Position numbers and translations under genes: made by a program. From contig CALYNN010000052.1 of the NCBI GenBank assembly GCA_945221685.1, forward strand, positions 1 through 9,347: 9,347 nucleotides of DNA, written 5' to 3'. The stretch is from an uncultured Clostridia bacterium (GTDB lineage: Bacteria; Bacillota; Clostridia; Oscillospirales; Acutalibacteraceae). Position 1 is the first letter of the stretch; each line of letters starts with the position of its first letter. The notes under the pieces are model-generated. The model was not told where the DNA came from, searched no databases, and was given only the letters and a program-made list of their open reading frames with translations. Shown here one piece after another: positions 1 to 6,723 of this stretch.

Positions 1-15
1 TTGTAACTAATCATA

Positions 16-49
16 ATGCTATTTTCCCCCTATATAGAGAAAATAGCAT
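16..49. repeat. Perfect 11-bp inverted repeat (hairpin)
   Basis: ATGCTATTTTC at 16-26 pairs perfectly with GAAAATAGCAT at 39-49 around a 12-base loop. No T-run follows on either strand, so it is not a classic intrinsic terminator. It may be the 3' end of a gene lying left of the window or a leader structure for the gene at 164. A second, weaker inverted pair, ATACTCAA (48-55) and TTGAGTAT (78-85), follows it. The rest of 1-163 is AT-rich and I see no convincing promoter in it. Confidence 0.5.
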
Positions 50-163
50 ACTCAAGTTCTTGACTATGCTAAATATATTGAGTATACTTGTTATTGATAT
101 GCAATATGTATAAATGCATTTTTATATAATGACTATTTTATTTAGCAGAAAGGAAATCAAAAA

Positions 164-1696
164 ATGGATATAAAGGTCTCAAGCAAAAGCAAGTATAATA
201 ATATCAATAGCTTCAAAATTCAAGGCTTTAATGTGTTATATTTTGCAGAAAGCGTATTGTTTCTTATTCTTAGCTATTATTTTGTTCCAAAGCTTGATGA
301 TATAGTATTCAAGTTTAATTCTTTTTTTCAATATGATGATTTTAGCGGATTTTGGCATTCGGCTTTATACTATGGAAACGGAAGATTATTGGGAAATGCG
401 TTGTGTATTTTGTTTTCCAAGAATCCTCAATTATTCTATTTTATTGAATTTTTGATTGTTCAGATATTTTGCATATCAGGAGAAAAGCTTGTTAATATAA
501 AAAATTCCAAGTTATTTTTTCTTACTGCTATTATTCTTATGCCGATTCAACTTATTAATCAAATATCATCTTGGCTTTGCGGATTTATAAACTACTTTAT
601 TCCAACTGTAATTTTGATGTTAATTTTACTCCTTATAAAAAACAAAAGCGCCGAATCGACACTTTTGGTTAAAATCTTAAGGTGCCTGACCATATTCCTT
701 TTAGGTATAGCTGAGCAGCTTTTTGTTCAGCATAATGCGGTAATGAATTTGGTTATAGCCATAACTGTTTTGATTTCATTTATCCGTAAAAAGAAGAATA
801 TTTTAGAACCGTTATTGCTTACAATGTCCAATATCATTGGATGTATCGTTCTGTTTTCATACAAGCTTTATGTTAACTATGAGCAAACCTGGGTTTATCA
901 ATACAGTATCAAAACAGGTGTAAATTACGGCTCCCCTATTTTTCATTTAGATAATTTAGGGCAAATGGTGAAAACAACTGTTTCAAACGCAGGTGTGTTT
1001 ATTTATTTTTATTTCGGTTGCATGTTGTTATATACAGCTCTGTTTATTTCCATACTTTTCGCCTTAAAAAACGGAAGCAAAATAAAATATAAAAAGCTAA
1101 ATATTGTAATGATGTCGCTCTTTTATGCAGGAACAATAATTGTTTTTCTTCTTTATTTAAACGATGATAATGAAAATATTTTATATTCAATGATAGTTGC
1201 GGCTATTTTTGTTTTAAACTTTGCTTCACTGATATACTCATATGTTAAGGCAATATTTATACATATGCCGAATGACAAAAAAGTTATAACATTTTTATTA
1301 GTTTTTTACGGCGTTGCCTCCTTTACTCCGTTTTTAATTAATACAACAACAGGAACCTTTCGCGGCTGCTTTTTTGCATACTCCTCATTTATATTTTTTA
1401 CTGCTATAACGGTAGATTTTATTAGAGAAAAGCATCAAATTCCGTACAGAAGAACGATGCTGATTTTCGCTGTTATCGGCTGCATAGTATGCAGCGCTTA
1501 TATTCCTGCATATGCCGTTCAAAAAGAAATATATAATTACAAGGCTGAAAATTACCAAACCCAATACTATCTTCCAAAGGCGGACCGTGCTTTAGTTGAT
1601 AGTGACTCAATGTGGGGATATGCTCAAGGAAATGTTAAGCATGAATTCATTGAACCAAGTAAATTAAAAAATCAATTCAGTTCCCGGTATGATTAA
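164..1696 (+). CDS. Polytopic membrane protein, DUF6056-like (GT-C glycosyltransferase-like)
   Basis: This 510-residue protein has about 11-13 hydrophobic segments, roughly at 24-42, 86-104, 116-131, 137-158, 170-187, 193-207, 216-236, 277-301, 311-331, 339-361, 373-392, 402-420 and 428-450. After TM1 the first loop carries an acidic pair (PKLDD, D45/D46) and then GNGR (71-74). A SSWLCGFINYF stretch (135-145) and EQ (184-185) follow. An acidic residue in the first external loop followed by many TMs is typical of GT-C-fold lipid-linked-sugar transferases, and the SxWxxGxxNY-type stretch resembles what I recall of DUF6056 proteins. The inferred role is transfer or export of cell-surface glycan; no substrate can be named. 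The start is supported by AGAAAGGA just upstream. The gene is clearly AT-rich and stands alone, with no other glycan genes beside it, so it may be acquired. A plain membrane protein of unknown function is the alternative. Confidence 0.6.
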   Translation: MDIKVSSKSKYNNINSFKIQGFNVLYFAESVLFLILSYYFVPKLDDIVFKFNSFFQYDDFSGFWHSALYYGNGRLLGNALCILFSKNPQLFYFIEFLIVQIFCISGEKLVNIKNSKLFFLTAIILMPIQLINQISSWLCGFINYFIPTVILMLILLLIKNKSAESTLLVKILRCLTIFLLGIAEQLFVQHNAVMNLVIAITVLISFIRKKKNILEPLLLTMSNIIGCIVLFSYKLYVNYEQTWVYQYSIKTGVNYGSPIFHLDNLGQMVKTTVSNAGVFIYFYFGCMLLYTALFISILFALKNGSKIKYKKLNIVMMSLFYAGTIIVFLLYLNDDNENILYSMIVAAIFVLNFASLIYSYVKAIFIHMPNDKKVITFLLVFYGVASFTPFLINTTTGTFRGCFFAYSSFIFFTAITVDFIREKHQIPYRRTMLIFAVIGCIVCSAYIPAYAVQKEIYNYKAENYQTQYYLPKADRALVDSDSMWGYAQGNVKHEFIEPSKLKNQFSSRYD

Positions 1697-1769
1697 CTTA
1701 AAAAATTAACAACAGCATTACCTTTGATGAACTGAATAATTGTTCGGATTTATCCGACTCTCCTCGACC

Positions 1770-1801
1770 AAAAGGAGCAGAGATAATCTCTGCTCCTTTT
1801 T
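1770..1801 (+). terminator. Strong intrinsic terminator after the membrane protein gene
   Basis: GGAGCAGAGA (1774-1783) pairs perfectly with TCTCTGCTCC (1787-1796) around a three-base loop. A-runs and T-runs on the flanks extend the stem to 14 bp. It lies 73 bases after the stop of the membrane protein gene and should end that transcript. Confidence 0.85.
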
Positions 1802-1814
1802 ACACAAAGCATAC

Positions 1815-1843
1815 AAAAAACCGCTTAAAACAGCGGTTTTTTT
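1815..1843. terminator. Second, bidirectional intrinsic terminator
   Basis: CCGCT (1821-1825) pairs with AGCGG (1832-1836) around a six-base loop. Six As lie before the stem and seven Ts after it, so it can act on both strands. On the minus strand it lies 13 bases after the TAA of the short open frame at 1857-1997, which suggests it once ended a minus-strand gene. Confidence 0.75.
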
Positions 1844-1856
1844 ATTTTTCATATTT

Positions 1857-1997
1857 TTATTGAATCTTTTTTGTAGGGTTTATTGCTCCCTGCATTGCTC
1901 CCCTGCCTGCTGCAAAAAAAGCCGAAAAAAGCAAGACGGAAAATAGATTGGCAATCACTTCTGCTTCAAGCTCTAATCTACATGGTATTTTGTATAA
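1857..1997 (-). pseudogene. Possible 3' remnant of a minus-strand gene (46 codons, no start)
   Basis: On the minus strand a frame stays open for 46 codons from the TAA at 1998-2000 to the TAA at 1857-1859. It reads ELEAEVIANLFSVLLFSAFF and ends GRGAMQGAINPTKKIQ. It has no convincing start or ribosome binding site, but a terminator on that strand lies directly after its stop. This placement fits the tail of a gene whose 5' part was lost. The frame is short and could be chance. The rest of the 343-base gap 1697-2039 holds the two terminators and, possibly, a -10 element TATAAT at 1993-1998 for the next + strand gene; I saw nothing else there. Confidence 0.2.
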
Positions 1998-2039
1998 TTA
2001 AACGCGGTATGCAGCATATACTGATAATGTGGTGATAAT

Positions 2040-2564
2040 ATGCAAAAAAGCTTATTTAAAATCAGCGTATTGGGCTTTATTTTTGTCGGTATATTGGGAA
2101 GCCTTTGCCATTTTTTCTTTGAATGGAGCGGCAAAAGCACCGTTATCGGTTTATTTTGCCCTATTAACGAAAGCTGCTGGGAGCATTTAAAACTTTTGTT
2201 TTTTCCGTATCTTATTTGGAGCGTTGCGGAATATTTTCTTCGTGGTAAAAAGGCGGGAATCATATTTTCCAAGGCAGTCGGCGTAACGGTAGGTATGCTT
2301 GCAATAACCGCATTTTTTTACACCTACACGGGAATTGTAGGCAGAAGCATTGAATTTTTGAACATACTTGATTTTTTCATAGGCGTTGCGGCGGCGTTTT
2401 TCACTGATTTTGCAATGATAAAATCCGCAAAATTCAGCAAAAAAAGCGACACGGCAGGAGCCGGTGTACTTGCGCTTTGGGCGCTTCTGTTTTTTATATA
2501 CACCTTTGCACCTCCGTTTATTCCGTTTTTTATGGACCCTGTTAACTTTACCTACGGCTTATAA
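2040..2564 (+). CDS. DUF6512-like integral membrane protein
   Basis: This 174-residue protein has about five hydrophobic segments, near 7-27, 50-66, 76-96, 106-124 and 142-162. Its recognisable part is the N-terminal block HFFFEWSGKSTVIGLF (24-39) followed by NESCWEHLKLLFFP (43-56), the signature I associate with DUF6512 membrane proteins of Clostridia. The function is unknown; conserved His24, Glu28, Glu44 and His49 are polar residues at or near the membrane. The start is supported by GGTGAT (2031-2036), which matches the right-hand part of the anti-SD target. A -10-like TATAAT lies at 1993-1998 with no good -35. The gene ends inside the 3' end of the convergent PHP gene, overlapping by 17 bases with no terminator between, so the two transcripts must overlap. 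Confidence 0.75.
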   Translation: MQKSLFKISVLGFIFVGILGSLCHFFFEWSGKSTVIGLFCPINESCWEHLKLLFFPYLIWSVAEYFLRGKKAGIIFSKAVGVTVGMLAITAFFYTYTGIVGRSIEFLNILDFFIGVAAAFFTDFAMIKSAKFSKKSDTAGAGVLALWALLFFIYTFAPPFIPFFMDPVNFTYGL

Positions 2565-3309
2565 GCTCAGTAACCTCTTTAATATTTCTGCCAACATCTT
2601 CAGGGCGGTGAGCGTCTGACCCGGTAGAAAAGCTCACTCCGTCAGCCTTAGCAATTTCAAGGAAGCGGCTGTTGACGCCTAATGATTTTGAGGTATTCAT
2701 TTCAAGACTTACATTGTGCTTAACTAAATTCCTGCACAGGCAGTCATAGGCTTCACTCAAGTCGTAATCGGGATAAAGCGAGTGACATCCGATAAGGTCG
2801 GGATGAGCAATAATATCGAATATTTCGCTTTGCACAAGAGAATTTTCAAGCTCATAGTAGCGCTTATATATTTTATTAAAATCCTTACCGAGCCACTGAT
2901 ATTTACGCTGATTAAAGGTCCAATTATCAATCCAGTGAACAGATCCGATAACATAATCGAAAAAGCCGTCTGCCACAAGGCTTTCTATCAAATTCGCGTG
3001 CTGCTCAAACCAGCATATTTCAAGTCCGAAGGAAACCTTTACGGGATAATTTCTGCTCCTTATTTCTTGGGCAAGGGCTTTAAATTCATCGAGAGTGCGG
3101 GCGGTCTGCGCCTTTTCGTCAAACCATTTTCGCTGATAGGAATTATATTCCCTCGCCTCTTTAAAGGCAGGATGAAAATCCTTAAAGCGTATGCTATGCT
3201 CAAGGAGGCAGATTTCATCCATTCCCGTTTGCTGTGCTCTTTCGATAAAATTTTCTATCCAGGAAACCGTATAAGGTCCCCGTTCAATATGTATATGTAA
3301 ATCCTTCAT
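2548..3309 (-). CDS. PHP-domain phosphoesterase, histidinol-phosphatase (HisJ/HisK) type
   Basis: This protein (253 residues from the chosen start) carries the metal-site motifs of the PHP superfamily in order: DLHIH at the N terminus (His5, His7), LLEHS (Glu37, His38), FGLEICW (Glu97), IGSVHW (His125), IAHPD (His169) and GSDAH (Asp232, His234). Members of this length are trinuclear-metal phosphatases; the closest characterised role is hydrolysis of L-histidinol phosphate in histidine synthesis. No his genes lie nearby, so a different phosphoester substrate is equally possible. A frame open from a TTG at 3321 exists, but the ATG at 3309 is preceded by GGGAG at proper distance, so I use it. 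A terminator sits immediately upstream and no clear promoter is visible; expression may depend on read-through from the M28 gene. Confidence 0.85.
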   Translation of the reverse strand: MKDLHIHIERGPYTVSWIENFIERAQQTGMDEICLLEHSIRFKDFHPAFKEAREYNSYQRKWFDEKAQTARTLDEFKALAQEIRSRNYPVKVSFGLEICWFEQHANLIESLVADGFFDYVIGSVHWIDNWTFNQRKYQWLGKDFNKIYKRYYELENSLVQSEIFDIIAHPDLIGCHSLYPDYDLSEAYDCLCRNLVKHNVSLEMNTSKSLGVNSRFLEIAKADGVSFSTGSDAHRPEDVGRNIKEVTELISRR

Positions 3310-3333
3310 ATTAGCTCCCAAATCCGTAATTTC

Positions 3334-3378
3334 AAAAAAGACCGAGCAGTAATCCCCTACTCAGTCTTATTTTTTTTA
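3334..3378 (-). terminator. Intrinsic terminator between the M28 and PHP genes
   Basis: AAGAC (3338-3342) pairs with GTCTT (3364-3368), and after a one-base mismatch GAG (3344-3346) pairs with CTC (3360-3362). On the minus strand a run of six Ts follows (3339 down to 3334). The other side is also T-rich on the + strand, so it may work both ways. It starts a few bases after the M28 stop and separates that gene from the PHP gene. Confidence 0.65.
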
Positions 3379-4674
3379 CTTATTATAGCCGCGCTTAAAG
3401 CGTTTTTTACCCTCTTCTCTAAAGGCCTCTATACCGCCCTGAGTATCATAAAGCTCGGCGGCTTCAAGGCAAATATCAAGAGAGAGATTAATACATTCGG
3501 GACTGATATTATCGGCAGTATCAAGTCGGGTATGATAGTATGTTTTCGGGTCGTGGTTAACGCCGCAGAAGCCTACCGCTTCAATGCCGTATCTTGAAAA
3601 TCCCTCTGCATCAACAGCACCGGGATAAATATCGGTTTCCTTCATTTCTATACCGCAGTTAACACCTGCCTCATAGAGAAGCTCGCCTACTGCATTTGAA
3701 TTCTTTTGGGTGCCGGTACAGCCCTGTGTATAAATTTGAAGCTGTTCGATTTCACGCATGGTGTCCATGGAAATTACGACGGTTTCAATATCCTTTAGCT
3801 CCTGCTGATGACGCTTTGCGTAGGCAACTGCGCCGCGAAGTCCTGCTTCCTCTGAGCCTGTAAGCAAGCAGCAAACCTCTGTATTTTCGTACCTTTTGCC
3901 GTTTTCAGCCATTTCCTTAAGAACAGCCATTGAGATATAGTCGGCGGTAAGGTTATCGTTTGCGCCGTCAACAATAACATTCCAATTTATAAAGAAAAGA
4001 ATTGCTATGAAAAACGGAATAAGTACAAGCTGAACAATACCTATAACAAACCAAAACTTTGACTGATAGGTTCCGCCGGCAAGTGCATAAATCATCCATA
4101 TAACATTAAAAATACAGATACCGATTAAGCCGCCGATAGAGCCGCCCATTACGGGGGCAAGTGACTTAAGACCGCCGTGAAGCGAATAGGTCCATTCGTT
4201 TGCGGCGTCGCTGTGACCGCAGAAAACTATTCTTCTTTTAATCTCCCCTGTTGGCTTTCTTCTTGCCATAACATTTCGCGATATTTTTTTCGGAAAAAGA
4301 AAATCAACATATTCGCGGTACATAAGAAATTCTATTACAAGGCAGGACAGAGCAAACCAAGTAATAATTACTGCAATTACGGGAAGTGCTGAATTATGGT
4401 GAGCACTTTTGTATGTAATCCAATAAAAAATTACGGAAATTATACCGATAATTCCGGCAGGCGGAATCCAACCCATAAACGCGGCGGGATGCAAATCAAA
4501 ATCCTCCATTTCCACCTCGTCCGCCCATTGCTCAAGCTCGCCCTTTAAAAATTTTTGAGCCTTTCTTTCACTGTGTGTTCCGGGTGCACGGTCCTTAAAA
4601 TTCTCGCAGACATAGCGTATTCCGTCTGTCATAAATCTATGTGTGCTTTCGGAAGCGCCTTTGGTTAAACGCAT
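3376..4674 (-). CDS. Membrane-anchored M28-family metallopeptidase
   Basis: This 432-residue protein has the M28 (aminopeptidase Y/S-like) zinc ligands in order: FCGHSD (His154), GANDN (Asp240), TGSEEAG (Glu275 catalytic, Glu276 metal), SMDTM (Asp304) and YYHTRLDT (His381). This is a complete di-zinc exopeptidase set. Unusually it has two pairs of transmembrane segments: about 68-88 and 97-117 in the N-terminal part, and about 178-199 and 207-230 inserted inside the peptidase domain between the first His and the Asp ligand. There is no signal peptide before the first TM. The start has GGAGGGG five bases upstream and a promoter at 4698-4726. It is probably a single-gene transcript ended at 3334-3378. 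The substrate is unknown; aminopeptidase action on membrane-proximal peptides is inferred. Confidence 0.85.
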   Translation of the reverse strand: MRLTKGASESTHRFMTDGIRYVCENFKDRAPGTHSERKAQKFLKGELEQWADEVEMEDFDLHPAAFMGWIPPAGIIGIISVIFYWITYKSAHHNSALPVIAVIITWFALSCLVIEFLMYREYVDFLFPKKISRNVMARRKPTGEIKRRIVFCGHSDAANEWTYSLHGGLKSLAPVMGGSIGGLIGICIFNVIWMIYALAGGTYQSKFWFVIGIVQLVLIPFFIAILFFINWNVIVDGANDNLTADYISMAVLKEMAENGKRYENTEVCCLLTGSEEAGLRGAVAYAKRHQQELKDIETVVISMDTMREIEQLQIYTQGCTGTQKNSNAVGELLYEAGVNCGIEMKETDIYPGAVDAEGFSRYGIEAVGFCGVNHDPKTYYHTRLDTADNISPECINLSLDICLEAAELYDTQGGIEAFREEGKKRFKRGYNK

Positions 4675-4697
4675 AAAATCCCCTCCAATACCAATAT

Positions 4698-4726
4698 ATT
4701 ATACAACACATTTAGGTTACAATCAA
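4698..4726 (-). promoter_or_regulatory. Sigma-A-type promoter for the M28 gene
   Basis: On the minus strand -35 TTGATT (4726-4721), a 17-base spacer and -10 TATAAT (4703-4698) lie just before the ribosome binding site of the M28 gene. Confidence 0.75.
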
Positions 4727-4749
4727 GGAAAATTAATTTAAAAAACCGC

Positions 4750-4778
4750 TTGACAATATTGCAAAGTTACTATATAAT
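4750..4778 (+). promoter_or_regulatory. Consensus promoter of the tRNA operon
   Basis: TTGACA (4750-4755), a 17-base spacer and TATAAT (4773-4778) make a perfect sigma-A consensus. It lies 15 bases before the tRNA-Asp gene, as expected for a strongly expressed stable-RNA operon, and is divergent from the M28 promoter. Confidence 0.92.
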
Positions 4779-4793
4779 ACATTTCGCAGATGT

Positions 4794-4870
4794 GGCCCGG
4801 TAGTTCAGCTGGTTAGAACGCCAGCCTGTCACGCTGGAGGTCGACGGTTCGAGCCCGTTCCGGGTCGCCA
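4794..4870 (+). tRNA. tRNA-Asp (anticodon GTC)
   Basis: This 77-nt cloverleaf has acceptor GGCCCGG (4794-4800) pairing with CCGGGTC (4860-4866), with one G-U pair. The anticodon stem is CCAGC/GCTGG with loop CTGTCAC and anticodon GTC at 4828-4830. The T-loop GGTTCGAGCC is canonical, the discriminator is G and CCA is encoded. It is first in a two-tRNA operon with tRNA-Thr. Confidence 0.97.
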
Positions 4871-4872
4871 AT

Positions 4873-4894
4873 GGTGAAGGCTATAGCCTTTACC
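4873..4894 (+). repeat. Hairpin between the two tRNAs
   Basis: The perfect 14-base palindrome AAGGCTATAGCCTT (4877-4890) is extended on both sides (GGT with ACC) to a stem of about 10 bp with one G-U. It fills most of the 29-base tRNA spacer and is a likely processing structure in the dicistronic precursor. There is no U-tract, so it is not a terminator. Confidence 0.55.
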
Positions 4895-4899
4895 GATTT

Positions 4900-4975
<76 letters not shown>

Positions 4976-5004
4976 AAAAAGACGGTTTCTCAACCGTCTT
5001 TTTT
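4976..5004. terminator. Terminator of the tRNA operon, also usable from the other strand
   Basis: GACGGTT (4981-4987) pairs with AACCGTC (4992-4998) around TCTC. As precede and six Ts follow the stem. On the minus strand the same hairpin has a U-tract, so it can also end the GNAT-NUDIX transcript, which has no other terminator after its stop at 5143. Confidence 0.9.
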
Positions 5005-5142
5005 CTTTTGCCATATTGCCCCAAAGTGTCTTAAATACTCACTTTTTCAAAAGCACATAGACCACTTGAGAAGCTCTCGCAAATCTACAGATTTCTTCAA
5101 TAACACCAACTTCTCAACCAACTTGCAACTGAGGACGCAACT

Positions 5143-5607
5143 TTATTTTGCATAAAAACTATATGTTCCGTGTTGCTCTCGGCTGTAATAATCTGTTTGA
5201 ATAAGTGCATTGTTATTATTTATTGCAGATTCAATTAGCTTCTTGGTTAGGTCTGGCACATCTTCTCTTGTTAGTGCCTCATCAATATCTAACCAAACAA
5301 CCTCACTATTTTCATCATTATCAGATGTAGCCTCTCCACTAACATAATCAAGAGAAAAGGCAACATACCAATCCTTGAAATTGAACCTTATAGCAATAAT
5401 GTCTTTTGGCTCAACGGTTATTCCTGTTTCTTCCTTGTATTCTCTTACAACAGCGTGTTGTGGTGTTTCATTATAATTCAAATATCCACCGGGAACAATG
5501 AGCAAGTTTTTACCTGCACCGTATGTATGCCTTGCAAGTAACACCTTATTATCTCTAATTAAAACTCCTGTTACGCTTTGCTGCCAATTTGTATTTTCTG
5601 TATTCAT
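5143..5607 (-). CDS. NUDIX hydrolase
   Basis: This 154-residue single-domain protein has a complete Nudix box GX5EX7REUXEEXGU at 41-63 (Gly41, Glu47, Arg55, Glu56, Glu59, Glu60, Gly62), which binds the Mg2+ used to cut a nucleoside-diphosphate-linked substrate. The fold start TGVLIRDNKVLLARH (13-27) and the PGGYLNYNE stretch are typical. The substrate cannot be read from sequence; NDP-sugar, nucleotide or coenzyme compounds are possible. It is the second gene of an operon: the upstream GNAT stop is 21 bases before this ATG, which has AAAGGA at proper distance. Both genes should share the leader-peptide attenuator at 6652-6798. The same frame stays open for 31 codons after the TAA, to a TGA at 5047-5049; the protein looks complete without them. 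Confidence 0.9.
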   Translation of the reverse strand: MNTENTNWQQSVTGVLIRDNKVLLARHTYGAGKNLLIVPGGYLNYNETPQHAVVREYKEETGITVEPKDIIAIRFNFKDWYVAFSLDYVSGEATSDNDENSEVVWLDIDEALTREDVPDLTKKLIESAINNNNALIQTDYYSREQHGTYSFYAK

Positions 5608-5628
5608 AATTATTTCCTTTCTTATTAA

Positions 5629-6633
5629 CTATATTTCTTTTACTAATAGTCTATCAATTCCACCACCGTAATTTGTAATTTCTTTAATGAACTGATATCC
5701 ATATTTTTCGTATAATCCCTCAAATTCTGTTGGTATATATGTTTCATAAAATCCAATCTCTTTAGCATAATGGTTAGCGAATTCAATAAGCTTTTCACTA
5801 ATTCTATTTCCTCTAAAATCTTCTCTAACATATACACTCGATATCCATGGATATAGCTCTGGTAATGGATAATAATCTGTTTTCATTATGGAACACATAC
5901 CAACTATTTTTCCATTAACAGTTGCAACAAAAATTGTTTCCCATTCTGTAAAACCCCAATTTTCGACCATCAAAGCAAGATGTTCTTTTACCTCAAGCCA
6001 AGAACAGTTCTTTATAAAATCAAGAAGTTCTTTTGCGTTATCTGTATCTTTTTCAACTTTTAATATTTTCACATTTTTTATTATCCAATCTTTCTTTGTT
6101 AGCTTATAGCAAATTATCGGCATACCATCAACCTCTGCTATGTGTCTAACAGAATATGACAACGAATCCTTGAGTGGAATTTGAGTCATTCCAATTTTTT
6201 GCATTACTCTTCCAGAGCCAATGTTTTTATCAACATATTCAGCCTCGATGGCTTCAATACCAATTTCACCGAACAAAAAATCTCTAACAGCTGTTGCAGC
6301 TTCTGTCACAATACCCTTGTTCCAAAATGTGCTGTCAATCTGCCAACCAATCATTGCTGTTGTATCAATGATTTTAACCACATCAATACTTCCTATCACA
6401 GTGTTGTCATACACTATTGCCCAATTATATCTGTCGTTATTTTTGTATTCATCAATCCACATATCACAAAGTGCTTTTGTGTCGTTTATAGATTCGTGAG
6501 GAGTCCATGAAACATATTTAGCAACTTCCTCTTTCACAGTGTATTTGTACATATCAATATAATCGTTTTCTTGTATTTTTCGTAGTGTTAGTCTTTCTGT
6601 TTGAATAGTTTGTGTTCCTTTGTGATTTAACAT
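5629..6633 (-). CDS. Fused tandem GNAT N-acetyltransferase
   Basis: This 334-residue protein holds two GNAT domains. Residues 10-180 match the RimJ/RimL-type Acetyltransf_3 form: QTERLTLRKI at 11-20, GWQIDSTFWNKGIVTEA around the acetyl-CoA site at 96-112, and YVDKNIGSGRVMQKIGM at 133-149. Residues about 186-334 form a second, different GNAT: VNGKIVGMCSI at 239-249, VYVREDFRGNRISEKL with the pyrophosphate-binding RGNRIS at 274-279, and GLYEKYGYQFIKE near the end. Each half is long enough to be a stand-alone enzyme, and the junction near 181-187 reads as a direct fusion. The acyl acceptor is unknown. The start is firm: AAGGAGG lies nine bases upstream. It leads an operon with the NUDIX gene, under an attenuated leader. 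Antibiotic, amino-acid or protein N-terminal acetylation are all possible. Confidence 0.85.
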   Translation of the reverse strand: MLNHKGTQTIQTERLTLRKIQENDYIDMYKYTVKEEVAKYVSWTPHESINDTKALCDMWIDEYKNNDRYNWAIVYDNTVIGSIDVVKIIDTTAMIGWQIDSTFWNKGIVTEAATAVRDFLFGEIGIEAIEAEYVDKNIGSGRVMQKIGMTQIPLKDSLSYSVRHIAEVDGMPIICYKLTKKDWIIKNVKILKVEKDTDNAKELLDFIKNCSWLEVKEHLALMVENWGFTEWETIFVATVNGKIVGMCSIMKTDYYPLPELYPWISSVYVREDFRGNRISEKLIEFANHYAKEIGFYETYIPTEFEGLYEKYGYQFIKEITNYGGGIDRLLVKEI

Positions 6634-6651
6634 TTTAATTCCTCCTTAAAC

Positions 6652-6689
6652 AAAAAATAACCCGCTGATGATATGCTCATCAACGGGTT
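6652..6689 (-). terminator. Intrinsic terminator in the leader of the GNAT-NUDIX operon (attenuator)
   Basis: On the minus strand the 5' arm AACCCGTTGATGA (6689-6677) pairs with TCATCAGCGGGTT (6671-6659) along 13 bp with one U-G pair, around a five-base loop. TTATTTTTT-type sequence follows down to 6652. The hairpin ends within ten bases of the GNAT Shine-Dalgarno and lies in the transcribed leader, not after a gene, so it must be bypassed for the operon to be expressed. Confidence 0.82.
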
Positions 6690-6723
6690 TGTTAATATGA
6701 CTATACATCTACACCGATAATGA
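6677..6723 (-). promoter_or_regulatory. Candidate antiterminator pairing
   Basis: Minus-strand TCATTATCGGT (6723-6713), the last four codons of the leader peptide, can pair with ACCCGTTGATGA of the terminator's 5' arm (6688-6677). That gives six pairs, one U-U mismatch, then three or four pairs with one bulged C. This is mutually exclusive with the terminator. A ribosome finishing the leader would cover the antiterminator; one stalled further upstream would leave it free. The pairing was found by eye. Confidence 0.45.

Noticed and set aside
1741..1770. tRNA 3'-end-like sequence (TTCGGAT...CTCCTCGACCA) before the first terminator
   Set aside because: When CCA is aligned, the T-stem does not pair and the T-loop lacks its conserved bases. 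No other arms lie upstream and I found no matching tRNA in the window.
1740..1946. 68-codon + strand ORF
   Set aside because: It runs through two intrinsic terminators, has no ribosome binding site and gives a low-complexity Cys/Lys-rich peptide.
2782..3300. 172-codon + strand ORF antisense to the PHP gene
   Set aside because: It is fully inside the PHP gene, which has complete metal-site motifs, so it is a shadow frame.
6181..6510. Two + strand ORFs antisense to the GNAT gene
   Set aside because: They lie within the well-supported GNAT gene, with Cys/Ser/Ile-rich composition and no ribosome binding sites.
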